From Russula earlei (lineage: Eukaryota > Basidiomycota > Agaricomycetes > Russulales > Russulaceae), in NCBI GenBank assembly GCA_025769875.1, contig JAGFNK010000176.1, positions 1 to 64,000 on the forward strand: a DNA stretch of 64,000 nucleotides, read 5' to 3'. The position numbers were made by a program, and so were the translations under genes. The notes under the pieces are model-generated. The model was given only the letters and a program-made list of their open reading frames with translations. It did no database searches and had not been told where the DNA came from. Of this stretch, positions 24,521-36,352 are shown in pieces. Position 1 is the first letter of the stretch, and every line of letters begins with the position of its first letter.

Positions 24521-25160
24521 TCGAGGCACGCATCAGAGTCTCGTACGTGCGTGCAAATGGCTGAGTCACCTACGGTACGGGATTCCGTATTAACTGTGGT
24601 CGTAAACCATACGTGTACGGTTACTGGCGACTGCCCTCTCCCTACTATCGACCGACCGAAAGGACATCAAGAGACGCATCGCGGAGTGCTGGCTAATTAG
24701 CTGACGTGAACGCACTCCTCTGATAACGGTTAGTGTGGGAAACTTGTGTGGCGTGCCAAGTGGCACGGATCGGGCGAACCATTATCATCATCATCTTCGC
24801 TGTTGTTACCCGCGTGCCATTCCATCATTTGACAAGGGTGACCACCGGTTCTCTCGAAGCGCGTACGTCCTTGACAACAGGGACCGTTGCCAGCAGGAGC
24901 GACGCGTCCCAGACCGTGACTCCAGTTCTTTCCTTGCGGGTGTCTGCCACCAATTTTGAGCCGATGGCACATGCGATGTGAAATCCAGAGCGCTCAACGG
25001 TCCTTATCTGCACGGCGCCAACTGGGAAATGTTTTGCCGCCATCCATCTCGCTATCAATAGTATTTATCTGATCCCTCAAACGTTGCGGCGTCCCTCGAG
25101 ACCCTGTTCGGCCCCCCATCCATTTATTGCTGTTTCTCCAGCCTGTCCTGCGCCGTAGAC
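24521..25160. other. Intergenic, upstream region of the purine permease
   Basis: No recognisable gene; short frames on both strands carry no domains. 25060-25160 contains pyrimidine-rich sequence before the ATG and is probably promoter/5' UTR. Confidence 0.4.
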
Positions 25161-27557
25161 ATGACTATTACTATCTTTGATAGGGTCAATGCGTTCGTAC
25201 GTTTGGTGTCTCCCCCAAGTGTTTCGTTTATGGATTTTCCCCCCAGGCGGCTAATTCTTTCATTGGGCGATGGTTCAAACTCGAGGGATCTGGAGTTGCC
25301 AACGAACGACAGGGTTCTCGCTTTCTTGTGTGCACCTCTTCTGCGCTCACGCCCATTATCGCTCACTTACTGGGGCTATCTAGACAGAGCTCCGTGCGGG
25401 ACTCACCACATGGGTACGCGTGATTTGATCACTTTACTATATTAGGTCACATGACTGAATGGGTCGCCCCCAGGCAGCCATGGCATACATTGTTCATCCG
25501 TCCGCTACATGGGCGCGACCACCGTCATTGATTATCCGTTTCTCGTAGATATCTGTCAACGCCGCAATTATTTCCGACTCTGGTGGCACTTGCGTGTGCC
25601 CAACCGGCGATGGCTGTATCGCGGATGCAACTTATCTCAACTGCGTGGCTGAGGTCCATCGTGACCTTATCACCACAACTGCTGCCGTCTCCGCATTGTC
25701 CACTTTCCTTATGGGTTTGCTCGCAAACCTCCCTGTCGGCTTGGCTCCCGGCCTGGGTCTGAACGCATATGTAGATCCTTAATCTTAACTTCCGCCAGAC
25801 TCTTATTGTTGCGACAGTTTACCTATTCCGTTGTCGGTTTCCACGGCACCGGTATCGTCAGCTACCGAGATGCCCTTGCCGCCGTTTTCATGGAAGGGTA
25901 CGTATCGCGTCCTTGTTGGGTGGTGAGCACTGCGTTAGAACCTCCCGAACAGCTGGATTTTCTTGTTTCTATCATTACTCGGCCTTCGTCAATGGCTTGT
26001 TCGTATCATGCCGCGGTCTCTCATCCTTGCCGTCGGAGCCGGTATAGGCCTTTTCATCGCGTAACTTGCTCTTCACGTTTCTCGCTTCTCACAAATTAAT
26101 CCACCTTCAGTTTTATAGGACTTTGTAGGCATTATCCATCTCATCATAACTTTCCCTTCTCATTCATTTTTCAGCTTCTGGTGGTCTTGGGGTCGTTGGG
26201 GGCAGTACTTCCACTTTTGTAGCCCTCGGAGGATGCAAGCCAGATCATTATCTTGCTGGCCTACCAGGCTACTGTGACAGCCGTGTTATGCGAAATCCTA
26301 CGATGTGGCTTGGCATCTTCACTGGGGGGTAAATCATCCTACTGAAGTGTTCGTATCAAGGGCTAATTTGTACGCTCAGCTTTTTGACTGTATTTCTGAT
26401 GCTCTACCGTATCAAGGGCGCGATCCTGATTGGTATCTTTCTGACTTCTGTCATCTCCTGGCCGCGTGGCACCCCCGTCACCGCCTTTCCGTACACTGAC
26501 GCGGGCAACGCGGCCTTTGACTTCTTCAAAAAGGTCGTGGCGTTTCATCCAATCAAGCTCATTGGGAATGCCATCGATTATCACTATACGAACGGCAAGG
26601 TGTGGTATGCGCTCATCACCATGCTCTATGTCGATATCTTCGATACAACCGGGACGCTCTATTCCATGGCCAAATTTGCGGGGTTGCGCAATCCCGTCAC
26701 CATGGACTTTGAACGCAGCACGGTTGCATACTGCGTAGACGCGTTCTCGATCTCGATGGGGGCGCTCATGGGTACAAGCCCCGTAACGGCGTTCGTTGAG
26801 AGCGCGACGGGAATTTCGGGTGCGTGACCCTTACGGTTACGCCTTGCACAGCGCCAATGCTAAGAGACGTCCGGGGGTCGCAGAGGGCGGCAAGACTGGC
26901 CTCACGGCGATCACGACCGGCCTCGCCTTTTTCGTCTCGGTCTTCTTCTCCCCCATCTTTGCCAGCATTCCTTCCTGGGCTACCGGTGGTGCCCTTGTGA
27001 TCGTCGGCACGCTCATGATTCGGAACGTGCGCGAGATCAACTGGGACTACATCGGAGATGCCGTCCCGGCATTCCTCACCATCATCGTGATACCTCTGAC
27101 ATACAAGTGCGCGCCCTATTTATTTAGATCGCTTCGAGCGAAAAAGTACTGAATCTTTTAATATGCAGTATCGCATACGGCGTCATAGCGGGCATAATAT
27201 CGTATGTATTGCTTAACGGGGTGCCATGGCTCCTCCGTAAAGTAGGTGGTGACTGCTTCACTCCGCCAAACTTTGGTGATGCCGAAGAATGGGTCGTCCC
27301 TCCCGGCGGCATCATCCCCGTCTGGATGTACGCCCTCGTCCGGTTTGCACTGCGCTTTCCCGTTCTGACTATCATCGTATCACGATAGGAGATACGTACA
27401 TGGCTATCTCACCGGTCGGCGCTACTCGCCCCCAAATTACACCGCTGATCCGTACATTGGTGACAGCGCAGACGTTGCCCCCAATGAAGAATGCGAACTC
27501 TCAGAGAAGGATCAAGCCGACCGCAAAATCGACGTTGCTGACCTTACGAAAGCTTGA
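25161..27557 (+). CDS. azgA: AzgA-like purine (hypoxanthine/adenine/guanine) permease
   Basis: Thirteen exons give 582 residues. Exon ends were fixed by frame: 25161-25196, 25247-25327, 25384-25413, 25474-25491, 25549-25770, 25818-25897, 25953-26060, 26111-26124, 26175-26328, 26380-26819, 26884-27106, 27169-27342 and 27389-27557. Family signatures are ELRAGLTTW, MAYIISVNAAIISDSGGTC, GLAPGLGLNAYFTYSVVG, VDIFDTTGTLYSMA, FSISMGALMGTSPVTAFVES, EGGKTGLTA and WDYIGDAVPAFLTII. It is a multi-pass plasma-membrane proton symporter of the AzgA branch. Exons of 18 and 14 nt are unusual. If the last intron (46 nt, 27343-27388) is missed, the frame stops early at 27388; splicing it restores an acidic, family-like C-terminus. 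Confidence 0.92.
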
Positions 27558-28295
27558 CATTTTGCATAGCCCGTTGTCCCTCCCCGTTGCTTGATGTATC
27601 ATTATAGCTGCTATCATTACAGCCCAAACAGGGCGCATCCGTACATTCCTCCCAGACTCGGAAGTGAAATGTATAGATTTTACCAGAGCCTTTCGATCCC
27701 AGGTGACATCGATCACGAAACCCATGTTCGGCTTCATCATCTTGACTCTCTATTCAAGGAAACCTGAAGCTTTGAAGTTTTCCCGATACTTGCTTCTTGA
27801 AAGCCAGTGAAGTCGATTGTGGCATGCTTGGTTAGCCAAGGTATACTACTCCTTTGGATACTGTACCAGGCTGGATGCTTGTGGGGCTGGATCCGCCCAT
27901 TCACGTCATCGCTACGCTTCAGCATAAGAAATGAGCCTTGCTGTGCAGAGTCACGGCAGTAAGAGGAAAGAAACTGGGACGTCTGAATCAACCGGCATTC
28001 ATTCTCCTGAGACTCGGACGAGTACAGATGTGGTGGTTGCAAAAATCCTTGGTTGTACATTATGGTGCCGCAGCAAATGGACCGGGACTGGAAAGCGACT
28101 GCGCTCAAGGATTCATTTCGTTCGTGCCGATATCGACATGTGTGCAAGTTACAATCATTGTACAATACAACAACCTTGGGATAGTGTGCTTCACACGGCC
28201 TGCTCAATTGCACGGATATATAAATAGTTATATGCGTAATCGGGAAAAGAGCGGCGTTGGTGGGAAAGGGTAACCGTTCGATGTCACGTACGTTT
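27558..28295. other. Convergent intergenic region (permease / WD40 gene 3' ends)
   Basis: A minus-strand open frame (27737-28354) extends into the WD40 gene's last exon but shows no domain or homology I recognise. No RNA gene seen. Confidence 0.4.
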
Positions 28296-31200
28296 CTAAT
28301 CCTTCCCGGCCGTAGCGGTTTGCTTGCGGCGGTAATGCAGCACGACCTCTCCACCCTGCCGCCAGACGTACTGCCGCACCACCGCGAGGATCATATTGGG
28401 CGAGAGCACGGTATCGTTGCACACGATCTCCCACAAATCGCTCGGCCGTGGTTGGCCGTGGTTGGCCTTTTGTTCGTGCTGATCACCGGCGTGTGTCGTC
28501 TCAGACGACAATTTATGGCGCTCTACGGACGACTTGGGAGTTCCTGAGCCAGGCGTACCGAGACCTAGGTTCTCTATTCTTTCTTGCACCTGTGCATCAT
28601 TCAAAGTATTAGGTTGGGCCCGGCATCCAGACACAACAACTCCTCACATGAGCGGCGAGCTTACGGACCCGTAGGAACCGGTTCGCAGACAGTTTTGTCT
28701 GGTTACTGGTAGCGGAACCAATGATTTAAAAATCGAGAATCGGACGAGGGCATCATCGCCGGGTACTCACGCATTGACAAGCTCCGGAAGCGACTCCTCT
28801 CCAGGTAGCAGCGCGAACTGGATCTTAACGGCGGGCAACTGCGGCGCACGACCGAGCAGCAAATACTCCAGCAGCCAAACGGGCATCGCGTCCTCCAGCG
28901 CCGCCACGTCCGCCGTGGTCCCTGCGCTCGCCAAGGTGCCACGGTACACGATCGCCCATCCGTGCGCGCGCTCCTCCGCGACGGTCAGCGGGATGTCCTG
29001 CGAGAGGGGGAGAATGGGGCCATCGGCTGCGGTTGGCGGATTGAGCGTGCCGCTGTCGAGGACTACCTGAGCGGCTGTGCGAGCTTTCGCTGGCGTTTCT
29101 GGCGGCGTCTATTATACGCAAACAGCATCACACTGGTATGAGTCGTCGATGCCGAGGGAAGGACAAGACGCGATAGGAACGTACCTGAGTGCTAGACGAC
29201 GCGGTGGTAGCGGCAGCGGTCTGCGGCGCCAACCCATATCCCGTCGTCGCTGTCGGCGTGGGGTAACGAGCCGCAGGGACAGGTGTCCCCGGGGTGTTCT
29301 CATTCTGTGGGCGTTTCGTTGCTCTCCCAAGCCCAAGTAGTTTGCCAAAAAGCCCGCCTCCTGGTGTCCCCGTCGTCGTTAGCCCATTTCCGGTTCCTGC
29401 ACCTGTTCCCGTGCTAGAGCCACTCTCGTCGGGCGTGGCCAGTGCAAGTACCGAAGCTTGAGCGGCTCCACCCCCGCCGCTCGAGACTGACGGCCGACGC
29501 GTAGGCAAAGTAACGCTATCCTGGCCTTTTTGTTGCGTAGCTGTTGTGGCCGTCGTCTCCGCCTGGGGAGGTTGATGAGTGGAACTGGTGGTGACCTGAA
29601 CAGGCTGCGGATGCTGTGAGCGTGCCTGTGTTGTCGGCTCATCGCCCCCTGCGGGCTGTCCTGTCACAAGAGTCGGGGACAACTGCGTATGCGTATGCGG
29701 GAGCACATCGAGTCCGACGGGGCGGTTCCGCAAAATTGCGGGGAGCATATTACGCGCGATGACAACGACAGAACCAGCGCCTGCGGTGTTGGCGATCGTA
29801 GTCGCACTGGGTGGCTCTTGGGACGGGTGGTGAGGAAGTGGTGGCGCGGCGGGGGAATTGTTGATCGTTCGCGGCGCCGTTCTTCCAACGTGCGAGTGTA
29901 CCTGTTCTTCTTCGCGGATGAAGCCCTGGAAAAGATTCCGTAGGATCCATTTGCCCAGGTTGACTGTACGAATGTATCACCGTCAAAGCTAGGAGGGGGG
30001 TGAGAAGAAAAAAAACGCACTTCGGACGTCATCCGGGGCCATACCCGTGGGGAGCGCATAGTCAGATGGAAGTCCGAGCTCGTCCGCATATAGCTCCGCG
30101 TCAAAAGCGTGCTCATCAACGTTCACATTGAGCACGCCCATGGCCGTATCGACAGAGGACCAGGGTGCGACGAACGCCTCGCCGTCAATGCGCTCGCGTA
30201 CGATATCTAGGGCCTCGCGCGGGCTGCAGACATCCACTTCCTGGTGGTGGCTCGGGCTACCACCGCTGCCGCTGCCACCGCCGTTTTTGTGGCGAATGTT
30301 GTTCACAGCGAGAAGGATATCTTCCTTTGCAAACTGACCGACGCACACCGTCCGAACAATATCCCAAACCGCAACCGTACCGGCTGTGTCGACTGTTAGG
30401 GCATGCACGCGGTTGCTCAGCAGCGCAGCGCGCACAAGACCGGATTCACCGACCAGTACAAAGTCTGGCACGGGCGAGAGCGGGTGCGCGTCCGCGACCA
30501 TTTCGCGTGACTCGAAGGCGGCGCGATGTGGGCTGATGCCACTCCCTATCCCCCCAGAAATGCCGCCGCCACCATTACCTGGTCTCCCTGCCCCCAGCCC
30601 GCTGGAGGACGGGGCAAAGTCGCTCTGTGCAGGACTGACCGGGCGCCCAGTGCTGGGCGGTGAATGTGGAGGCGAGGGGGGCGACGGGAAGACGCCGCGT
30701 AATGGTGCACGCAGCATTAATGGGAGCGGGGCAACAGACATGAGGGACGCCGCAGAGTAGAGCGTCGCGACATCTGCATCGGCGCCGATGCCACGACCAC
30801 GATAGACAGGCGAGAACGGGGTAAATGGGTCGCCGAGCGGTGACTTGAGGTGCACAAGGCATTCATACGGGAGACCGAACCAGGTTGTCTCGCCTTCCCC
30901 GGTCCCCTCATCCTGGGATATAGTAGCCAGAGGAGGTTCCAACGTGGCCGGGGATGTAGCACTCATCGAGCTTGCATGCCGAGGCGGTCGGTGTAGGGGT
31001 GGAGACAGCGGGAGGTCGAGAGTGATCGACCGTGGCCGCGAATCTGTGCTCGGTGAGGGGCGGAGCCGTGGCATTGTATGCGATGTCGGAGAGACTGCCA
31101 ACTCGACTGGTGGTGCGGCCCGGACAGCTCTGCGAGAGGGCGCCCGCCAGCGCCGCAGACTCGAGCTTCCGCTCGCCGTCCACACAAGTGTGTCGTCGAG

Positions 31201-32813
31201 AGCCACGAGCTTGGTCACGCCCTCAGCTGGTGGACCAGTGTCCTGGCAAACGAGCACACACTCGGCCTCCGACATGTGGGCACAACCCTCGACGTCAACC
31301 CTGGCGACAAGCCCAGACTTGTCGCCCGAGTAGAAAATCTCAAGAGACGGATGCGACGAATGGAGGGCCCAAACAGAGTCCGTATGGTGCGTGAACGTAT
31401 GCAGGCATCGCTGAGAAGAGAGAGACCAGAGCTTGATTGACGCTGTCTTGTCGTGACTGAGGGATTCGCTTAGATCAAAAGACGACTTACCATCAGCTGA
31501 GGCAGTAAGCAGCTAAGGAAAGGGGGGTTGAGCGCACATTTTACAAAGGGTGAGCGCCGCTGCGACGTACACATCTGGAATCCTCCGATACAAGGATCGC
31601 TCGGATATTGTCAGTGTGGCCCACGAGTTTCCCGATGCGCTTGCCAGCGCGAGGATCCCACATGCGGATCACGCGCTCCGGGCCGCCAGAGACAACCATG
31701 TGTCCTTGCGGGTCGACGGCGAGAGCGTATATCGACCCCTTTCCCCCAGATGGTTCCGGGAGGTTAAGGGTGATGACAGGAAGTGCGGTTCCTGCTTGAG
31801 AAGCACGGGAGAGATCCCAAACCTTGACTGTGCGATCGAACGAGCCAGATGCGACCCAGGCTTGTTCACGGCTGCCACGTACGGTGAATAAAGGATGTGT
31901 GAGGACTTGAACTTGACCGTTACCTGTAGGCGAGACATCGGACGTAGTCAGTGTGGGTACCGAGGGTGACTGGATCAGACAAGGGCGAAGAGTTGGGGCT
32001 CCAGGCCTTGACAGTACCGTCGGACGAGGCGGATACGACTGCTCGACACATGTCAGTGATAGGCTCTGGGACAATGGCAAACGGAGGTGATACAGACGCA
32101 TCTGGTCCTGAAGGCATAACAAGATGTCATTTACCCAGTCCGAATGTATCTGCGCGGCTTGACGGAACGTCGAGGGCTAGGAAAATTACGAGGCGGTTGC
32201 TGAAGGGGAGTAAACGAGGAAAATCAATGAGACGCACTTGTCCCGGACGGAAAGAATCGACATCTGGTTCCCACTGGTATTCCATCGCGGTCGATCCGCT
32301 CGTTGCCGTCGCGCTACTGAGGGCGCGCCGCCTGGAGCTGCCTTTGACGTCACCTAGGATATCACCATCGCTGCGAATCTCCTCGTCCTCGTCAGGCGGA
32401 TCATCGGTAACGGGGTCCACCCAACCGGTGACCAGTTCCCACCGGGTGCCGCTCTGACGCATACCCTCGTCGATACGAGGACGCCTCCGGATGGGTATGT
32501 TGAGGTCCCACGCTATGACAAGGCCATCACGGCCACCTGTGTAGAGGATGCCCTCGGGAGAAGGGCGACCGACGAGTTGGGTTGTGGTGTCAAGAGCGAG
32601 AGAGGAGACGCCAAGGCGGTGGCGAGGGACGTGATGTTCGTGGGGTTGCAATACAGGCTTGGGAAGCTGTACGGGGTTGGGGATTAAGATGGGATTTACA
32701 GAGCCTTTTCTATCGAAACCAAGGGGGGGAAGCCATAATAGAGGAATATTGATTGTAGATGGAGGAAAGGGAACGCCATAGGAAACACGGCGACGAGGCG
32801 GCAAAGGTGCCAT
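28296..32813 (-). CDS. WDR48: WDR48/Duf1-like WD40 protein (deubiquitinase activator family)
   Basis: The ATG is at 32813 and the stop at 28296, with several introns. The N-terminal half carries WD40 repeats: [64 protein letters not shown], then [10 protein letters not shown] and [10 protein letters not shown]. The middle is long, Pro/Ser/Gly-rich and probably disordered (about 30500-31200). [24 protein letters not shown] and a C-terminal domain matching DUF3337 ([19 protein letters not shown] and DLWEIVCND followed by [13 protein letters not shown]) complete the family pattern. WDR48/UAF1 (fungal Bun107/Duf1) activates USP1/12/46-type ubiquitin proteases. I see no catalytic residues of its own. 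The intron containing 30000-30010 leaves an acceptor-like frame break but no damage. Divergent from GRN1. Confidence 0.85.
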
Positions 32814-33099
32814 GCATGAATGAACTGAACACCCTCAAGTCCCATCCCCTCTCCCTCTTTATTTTATTACCCGGCCCGGTAGTAGGTTGCGACTTTATTT
32901 CTCAACAGTCCATTTCAAACGGCGGAACGATAGATAGAATCCACGGGGATGGCACAGGGCGGTTGATGGCGTCGGTGATGCGTGCCCCCTAAATCGCGAT
33001 GTGGTATAAATCCTGCTCCTGAGTGACCCTCCCAACTTGTGGACCTTTTGTCCGTTCGTATCATTTAACGTTCACCATCCCATCGCTTACAAGTATACC
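32814..33099. promoter_or_regulatory. 286-bp divergent promoter of WDR48-like gene and GRN1
   Basis: The two start codons lie head to head. A pyrimidine-rich stretch (32840-32880) and a TATAAA-like GGTATAAATC (about 33002-33011) are seen; the latter would serve GRN1. Co-regulation is an inference. Confidence 0.5.
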
Positions 33100-35292
33100 A
33101 TGGCAAGAAATAGTAAGGAAAAACACTGTCCTTGTCGTTCAGGCCCATAACGCGCTCCATAGATGCAAAAAAGCCCGCCGTCCCTCTCAAATCAAGTACG
33201 CGATTTCCACCCTCGTGCGGTTCAGTTCCTCACAGCTTACACCTGCGATGTCTATACAGAGCTGAAAAAAGATCCGGGTGTACCGCGCCTGCCAAATCTC
33301 AAAGTTCGAAACGCGGAAAAGCAACGCAGACGCTCTGTTCGTCCGCCCCTATTCCACCCACCAGTGTACCCAGTCATGACACGTATCCGTTATCTTAGTC
33401 TCCCCATACCCCACCTTATGAAGACGCAACGATGGCATCCGAGCCTACACTCTCTTCACTTGCCCAGCTCGCGGCATCTGCGTCGGCCAATGACGACTTA
33501 TCTGCGTCGTGGGAGCCTGCAACTGCGAACAAGACAAAGGAGCAGCTGCGGAGGCACTACGTCCGCACGCTGCATAAAGTCGTCGATGAAGCCGACGTTG
33601 TCCTCCTCGTGCTCGATGCCCGCGATCCGGCGGGCTGTCGCAGTCGACTGGTAGAGGAGGAGGTGCGCAGGCGCGAAGGGGACGGCAAGCGTCTCGTGTT
33701 TGTACTCAACAAAATCGGTGCGTGCATCTCCTTCACTCGTCTAGGTGATCGACAAGTGAGCCGGGTTTTTTCTTCTTCGTTGAACAGACTTGGTACCGCG
33801 CGAGAATGCGCAGGCGTGGCTCAAACACCTCCGCCACACGACACCCACCCTCCCCTTCCGTTCCGCTGGCTCTCATCAGCGCACAAACCTCGCTTCTGGA
33901 ACCGCGCCGGCGCTGCTCCGACTACTCAAGGCATACAAACCGGGCGCAGCGCAGAGCATCACGATCGGTGTCGTCGGCTTCCCCAACGTCGGCAAGAGTA
34001 GTCTGATCAACACACTCAAACGCGCCAAGGTGAGTCCTCGCATTGCAGGGAATTGTCCTTCAACAAACGTTGTGCGCCGCGGTCCAGGTTTGTCCGGTGG
34101 CAGCGCAAGCTGGGCACACAAAGGAGCTGCAGTCCGTTCAACTCGAACGTGGTCTGCGGATAGTCGACTCGCCAGGTGTCATCTTTGACGACGACGACAA
34201 TGTCCAAGGCCAAAAGGAATCCTCGGTGCTCCTGCGCAACGTCGTGAAACCCGAAGACGTCGATGATCCAATCTCTGTTGGTCAGTATGCTCGTTTCCCC
34301 CCTTCAGTCCCACTGTTTTATATTCGGGACCGCTGCCAGTTGAAGAGATCCTCGCACGGACGCAAATTGAAAAACTGATGAAGATATACAACCTTCCCAC
34401 GTTCTCCTCGACGCTCGAATTCCTTACCATGCTCGCCTTGAGCACGGGACGCCTCCTGAAAGTCAGTCCTTTCTCCCCTCTTTCAAAAGTGAAAAAACAA
34501 ACAAACAAACCACCTTTCTTGCAGGGTGGCACACCCGACATCCTTGCCACGGCGCGTCAAGTTCTCGTTGACTGGAATCACCAAAAGATTCCGTTCTTCT
34601 CTGAACCACCTGCCTTGCACGCTGCGCATATACCAACCACAATCCCCGGGAGTGCGGGTCAGATTGCCCCCGGCGCCGAGACGACCGGCCACGCACAAAT
34701 CGTGAGCGCTCTTGGTACGCCGTTCGTTCTGGAAGGCCTGTTCGGTGAGGCGGATGCGGAAGCAATGGATGCCGAGCCAGATCTGGAGCTCGCGGCCGAC
34801 ACTGTTGGTATGGACATAGAGGACGACACGGATATGACGGCCGCGGATGGGGGAATGATGGTTGACGACAACGATGGTGGCGACAACAAAACCGGCAACA
34901 TCGACAACATACCGTGAGTCTGCCGTCCCTCCCCTCTCCCATTCTGTGAAGGGGTAAAATATTGATCAGATTTATGGACGGCGACGTCTTCCTGACATGA
35001 CAACAGACCGAGCACGTCTGTGCGCAAGCGCAAACGTACTCGCTCGCTGGGCGCTGGCACACGGAGTTCAGCTCCTGGGCCCGCAGAGGTCGGGGACGAG
35101 TTCCAGTTTGATCCCGAGCTGGCGCGGACGTCAAAGAGATCACGCCGGATTGCCGTGCGTAGCGCCTCACTCCCGACTGCCGCAGTCGCTGTGCGGAGTC
35201 GGCGTGCAGAGCGGCTCGCGAGGCGGAAGCATGAGCAGACGTTGCGCAGGGCCTCCAGCGCAGTCGTGGGAGGGATGCAAGTCGAGGGTTGA
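33100..35292 (+). CDS. GRN1: Nucleostemin-type circularly permuted GTPase (Grn1/GNL3/NUG1 family)
   Basis: Nine exons give 566 residues: 33100-33112, 33163-33195, 33260-33363, 33399-33717, 33788-34029, 34088-34280, 34340-34461, 34525-34913 and 35007-35292. The permuted order of G motifs is clear: G4 NKIDLVP (formed across an intron), then G1 GFPNVGKSS, then G3 DSPGV. The preceding segment VRTLHKVVDEADVVLLVLDA and DARDPAG (G5-like region), plus KKDPGVPRLPNLKVR near the N-terminus and IPFFSEPP after the G domain, are typical of nucleostemin-like nucleolar GTPases acting in 60S subunit maturation. The C-terminus is acidic, then basic (KRKRTRS, KRSRR), consistent with nucleolar location. The first exon is only 13 nt. 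Intron 3 is 35 nt. Confidence 0.92.
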
Positions 35293-36010
35293 GACTTTGA
35301 GATAGGTATGTCAACAATGCTCTGATGAAATTTCCCTCACGACTAAGTCAGGCAACGGGAAACCCCCATAGATGTTGTATAGTATAGTACTGAACGTGAC
35401 CCCTTTCTCGGTTCAGATAAAATTCTTTTGATGTGATCACAGGACATGATGTGTTTCGCTCCGTCCGCCGCCTTTCTGACAATCCAAACCGGGTTAGCTG
35501 AATCTGTGTTTGGTCGCGTCCATTTGATGATGTGTAGCGGAATAGAACAAAAGGGGATGCAGTCGTCGTGCCTGCCGACCAAGCCTGACGCTGAGTGCAA
35601 GTCGCATATGAGCTTTAGATTGTCTATGACGGAAGGCCAGAATCTGTAGCTGCCTTGCCAACCTGTCCAGCCGTCCGAGTACAGTGCCTGGCAAAAACAC
35701 ACTACCAAACCCCTTCCGATGGCCCATTTATCATTACAGCGCCCCAGGGGAAGTCGTGGAGCGCATAGACAGGTTTCCTCCGAGACTTCCACGCCTCTCA
35801 ACATTTGGAGAACGCCACCCACCAGTATCATCCAACTCGGTATAAATACAAAAAGCCGACACCTGCATTTTGATGTGCCACAGTGCCAGTGGTGATACAT
35901 TCCGTGATGTAAGGAGAGCCGTAGCGTTTTGTTTTTCTCTTGCGTGCTCCACCCGCCTATACTGAGACCTCAGGCTTTTTCTTGTTTCCCGAAGGACACG
36001 CTAGCCTTTA
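35293..36010. other. Intergenic, 3' flank of GRN1
   Basis: No gene recognised; short frames lack domains. Confidence 0.4.
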
Positions 36011-36205
36011 TCCGTGCAATCAAGGCTGGTCTCTCGTATTAGCGCGGGACTGGTTGGTTTTATCTTACAGCCAAGCGTCCTTCCGTGCCTCTAGCGCGGG
36101 ACCTCTCTCTTTTACCATCTAGGCAAGCTTTTGTTCCGTGCCTTCACCGCGGGACGTTCCCCTTGTCGAAATATGGACAAGCTCTCGTCCGTGCCTTTAG
36201 CATGT
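36011..36205. repeat. Tandem array with 53-bp period upstream of acetolactate synthase, CCG-N11-CGG motif
   Basis: TCCGTGC occurs at 36011, 36082, 36135 and 36188; the last three are exactly 53 bp apart. Units 2 and 3 continue to CGGGAC so that CCG and CGG are separated by 11 bases (36083-36099 and 36136-36152). Unit 1 has a longer spacer and unit 4 has lost the second half. CAAG recurs near each unit end. The spacing resembles binding dyads of Zn2Cys6 regulators. The array lies 150-340 bp before the ILV2 ATG. Confidence 0.7.
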
Positions 36206-36352
36206 GTTACTCGTACTCAGCGTAGGTCGCTCTACATCCCATCCTGGGCATCATGCACAGACCACGGTAATTCACGAAATATATATCAGCGCCATTCGCC
36301 ATGCTAGGACGATGTGCCCCAGTGACTCGTCTTTCTCTTCGAATCCTGGGCC

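Noticed and set aside
24730..25058. Overlapping short frames on both strands before the purine permease
   Set aside because: Mutually overlapping, each under 85 codons, with no domain or splice evidence.
27737..28354. Minus-strand 205-codon frame after the WDR48-like gene
   Set aside because: It is out of frame with the gene's last exon and shows no recognisable protein features; it spans expected 3' UTR.
30845..31333. Plus-strand frames opposite the WDR48-like gene
   Set aside because: Shadows of a Pro/Ser/Arg-rich coding exon on the minus strand; no domains and no splice support.
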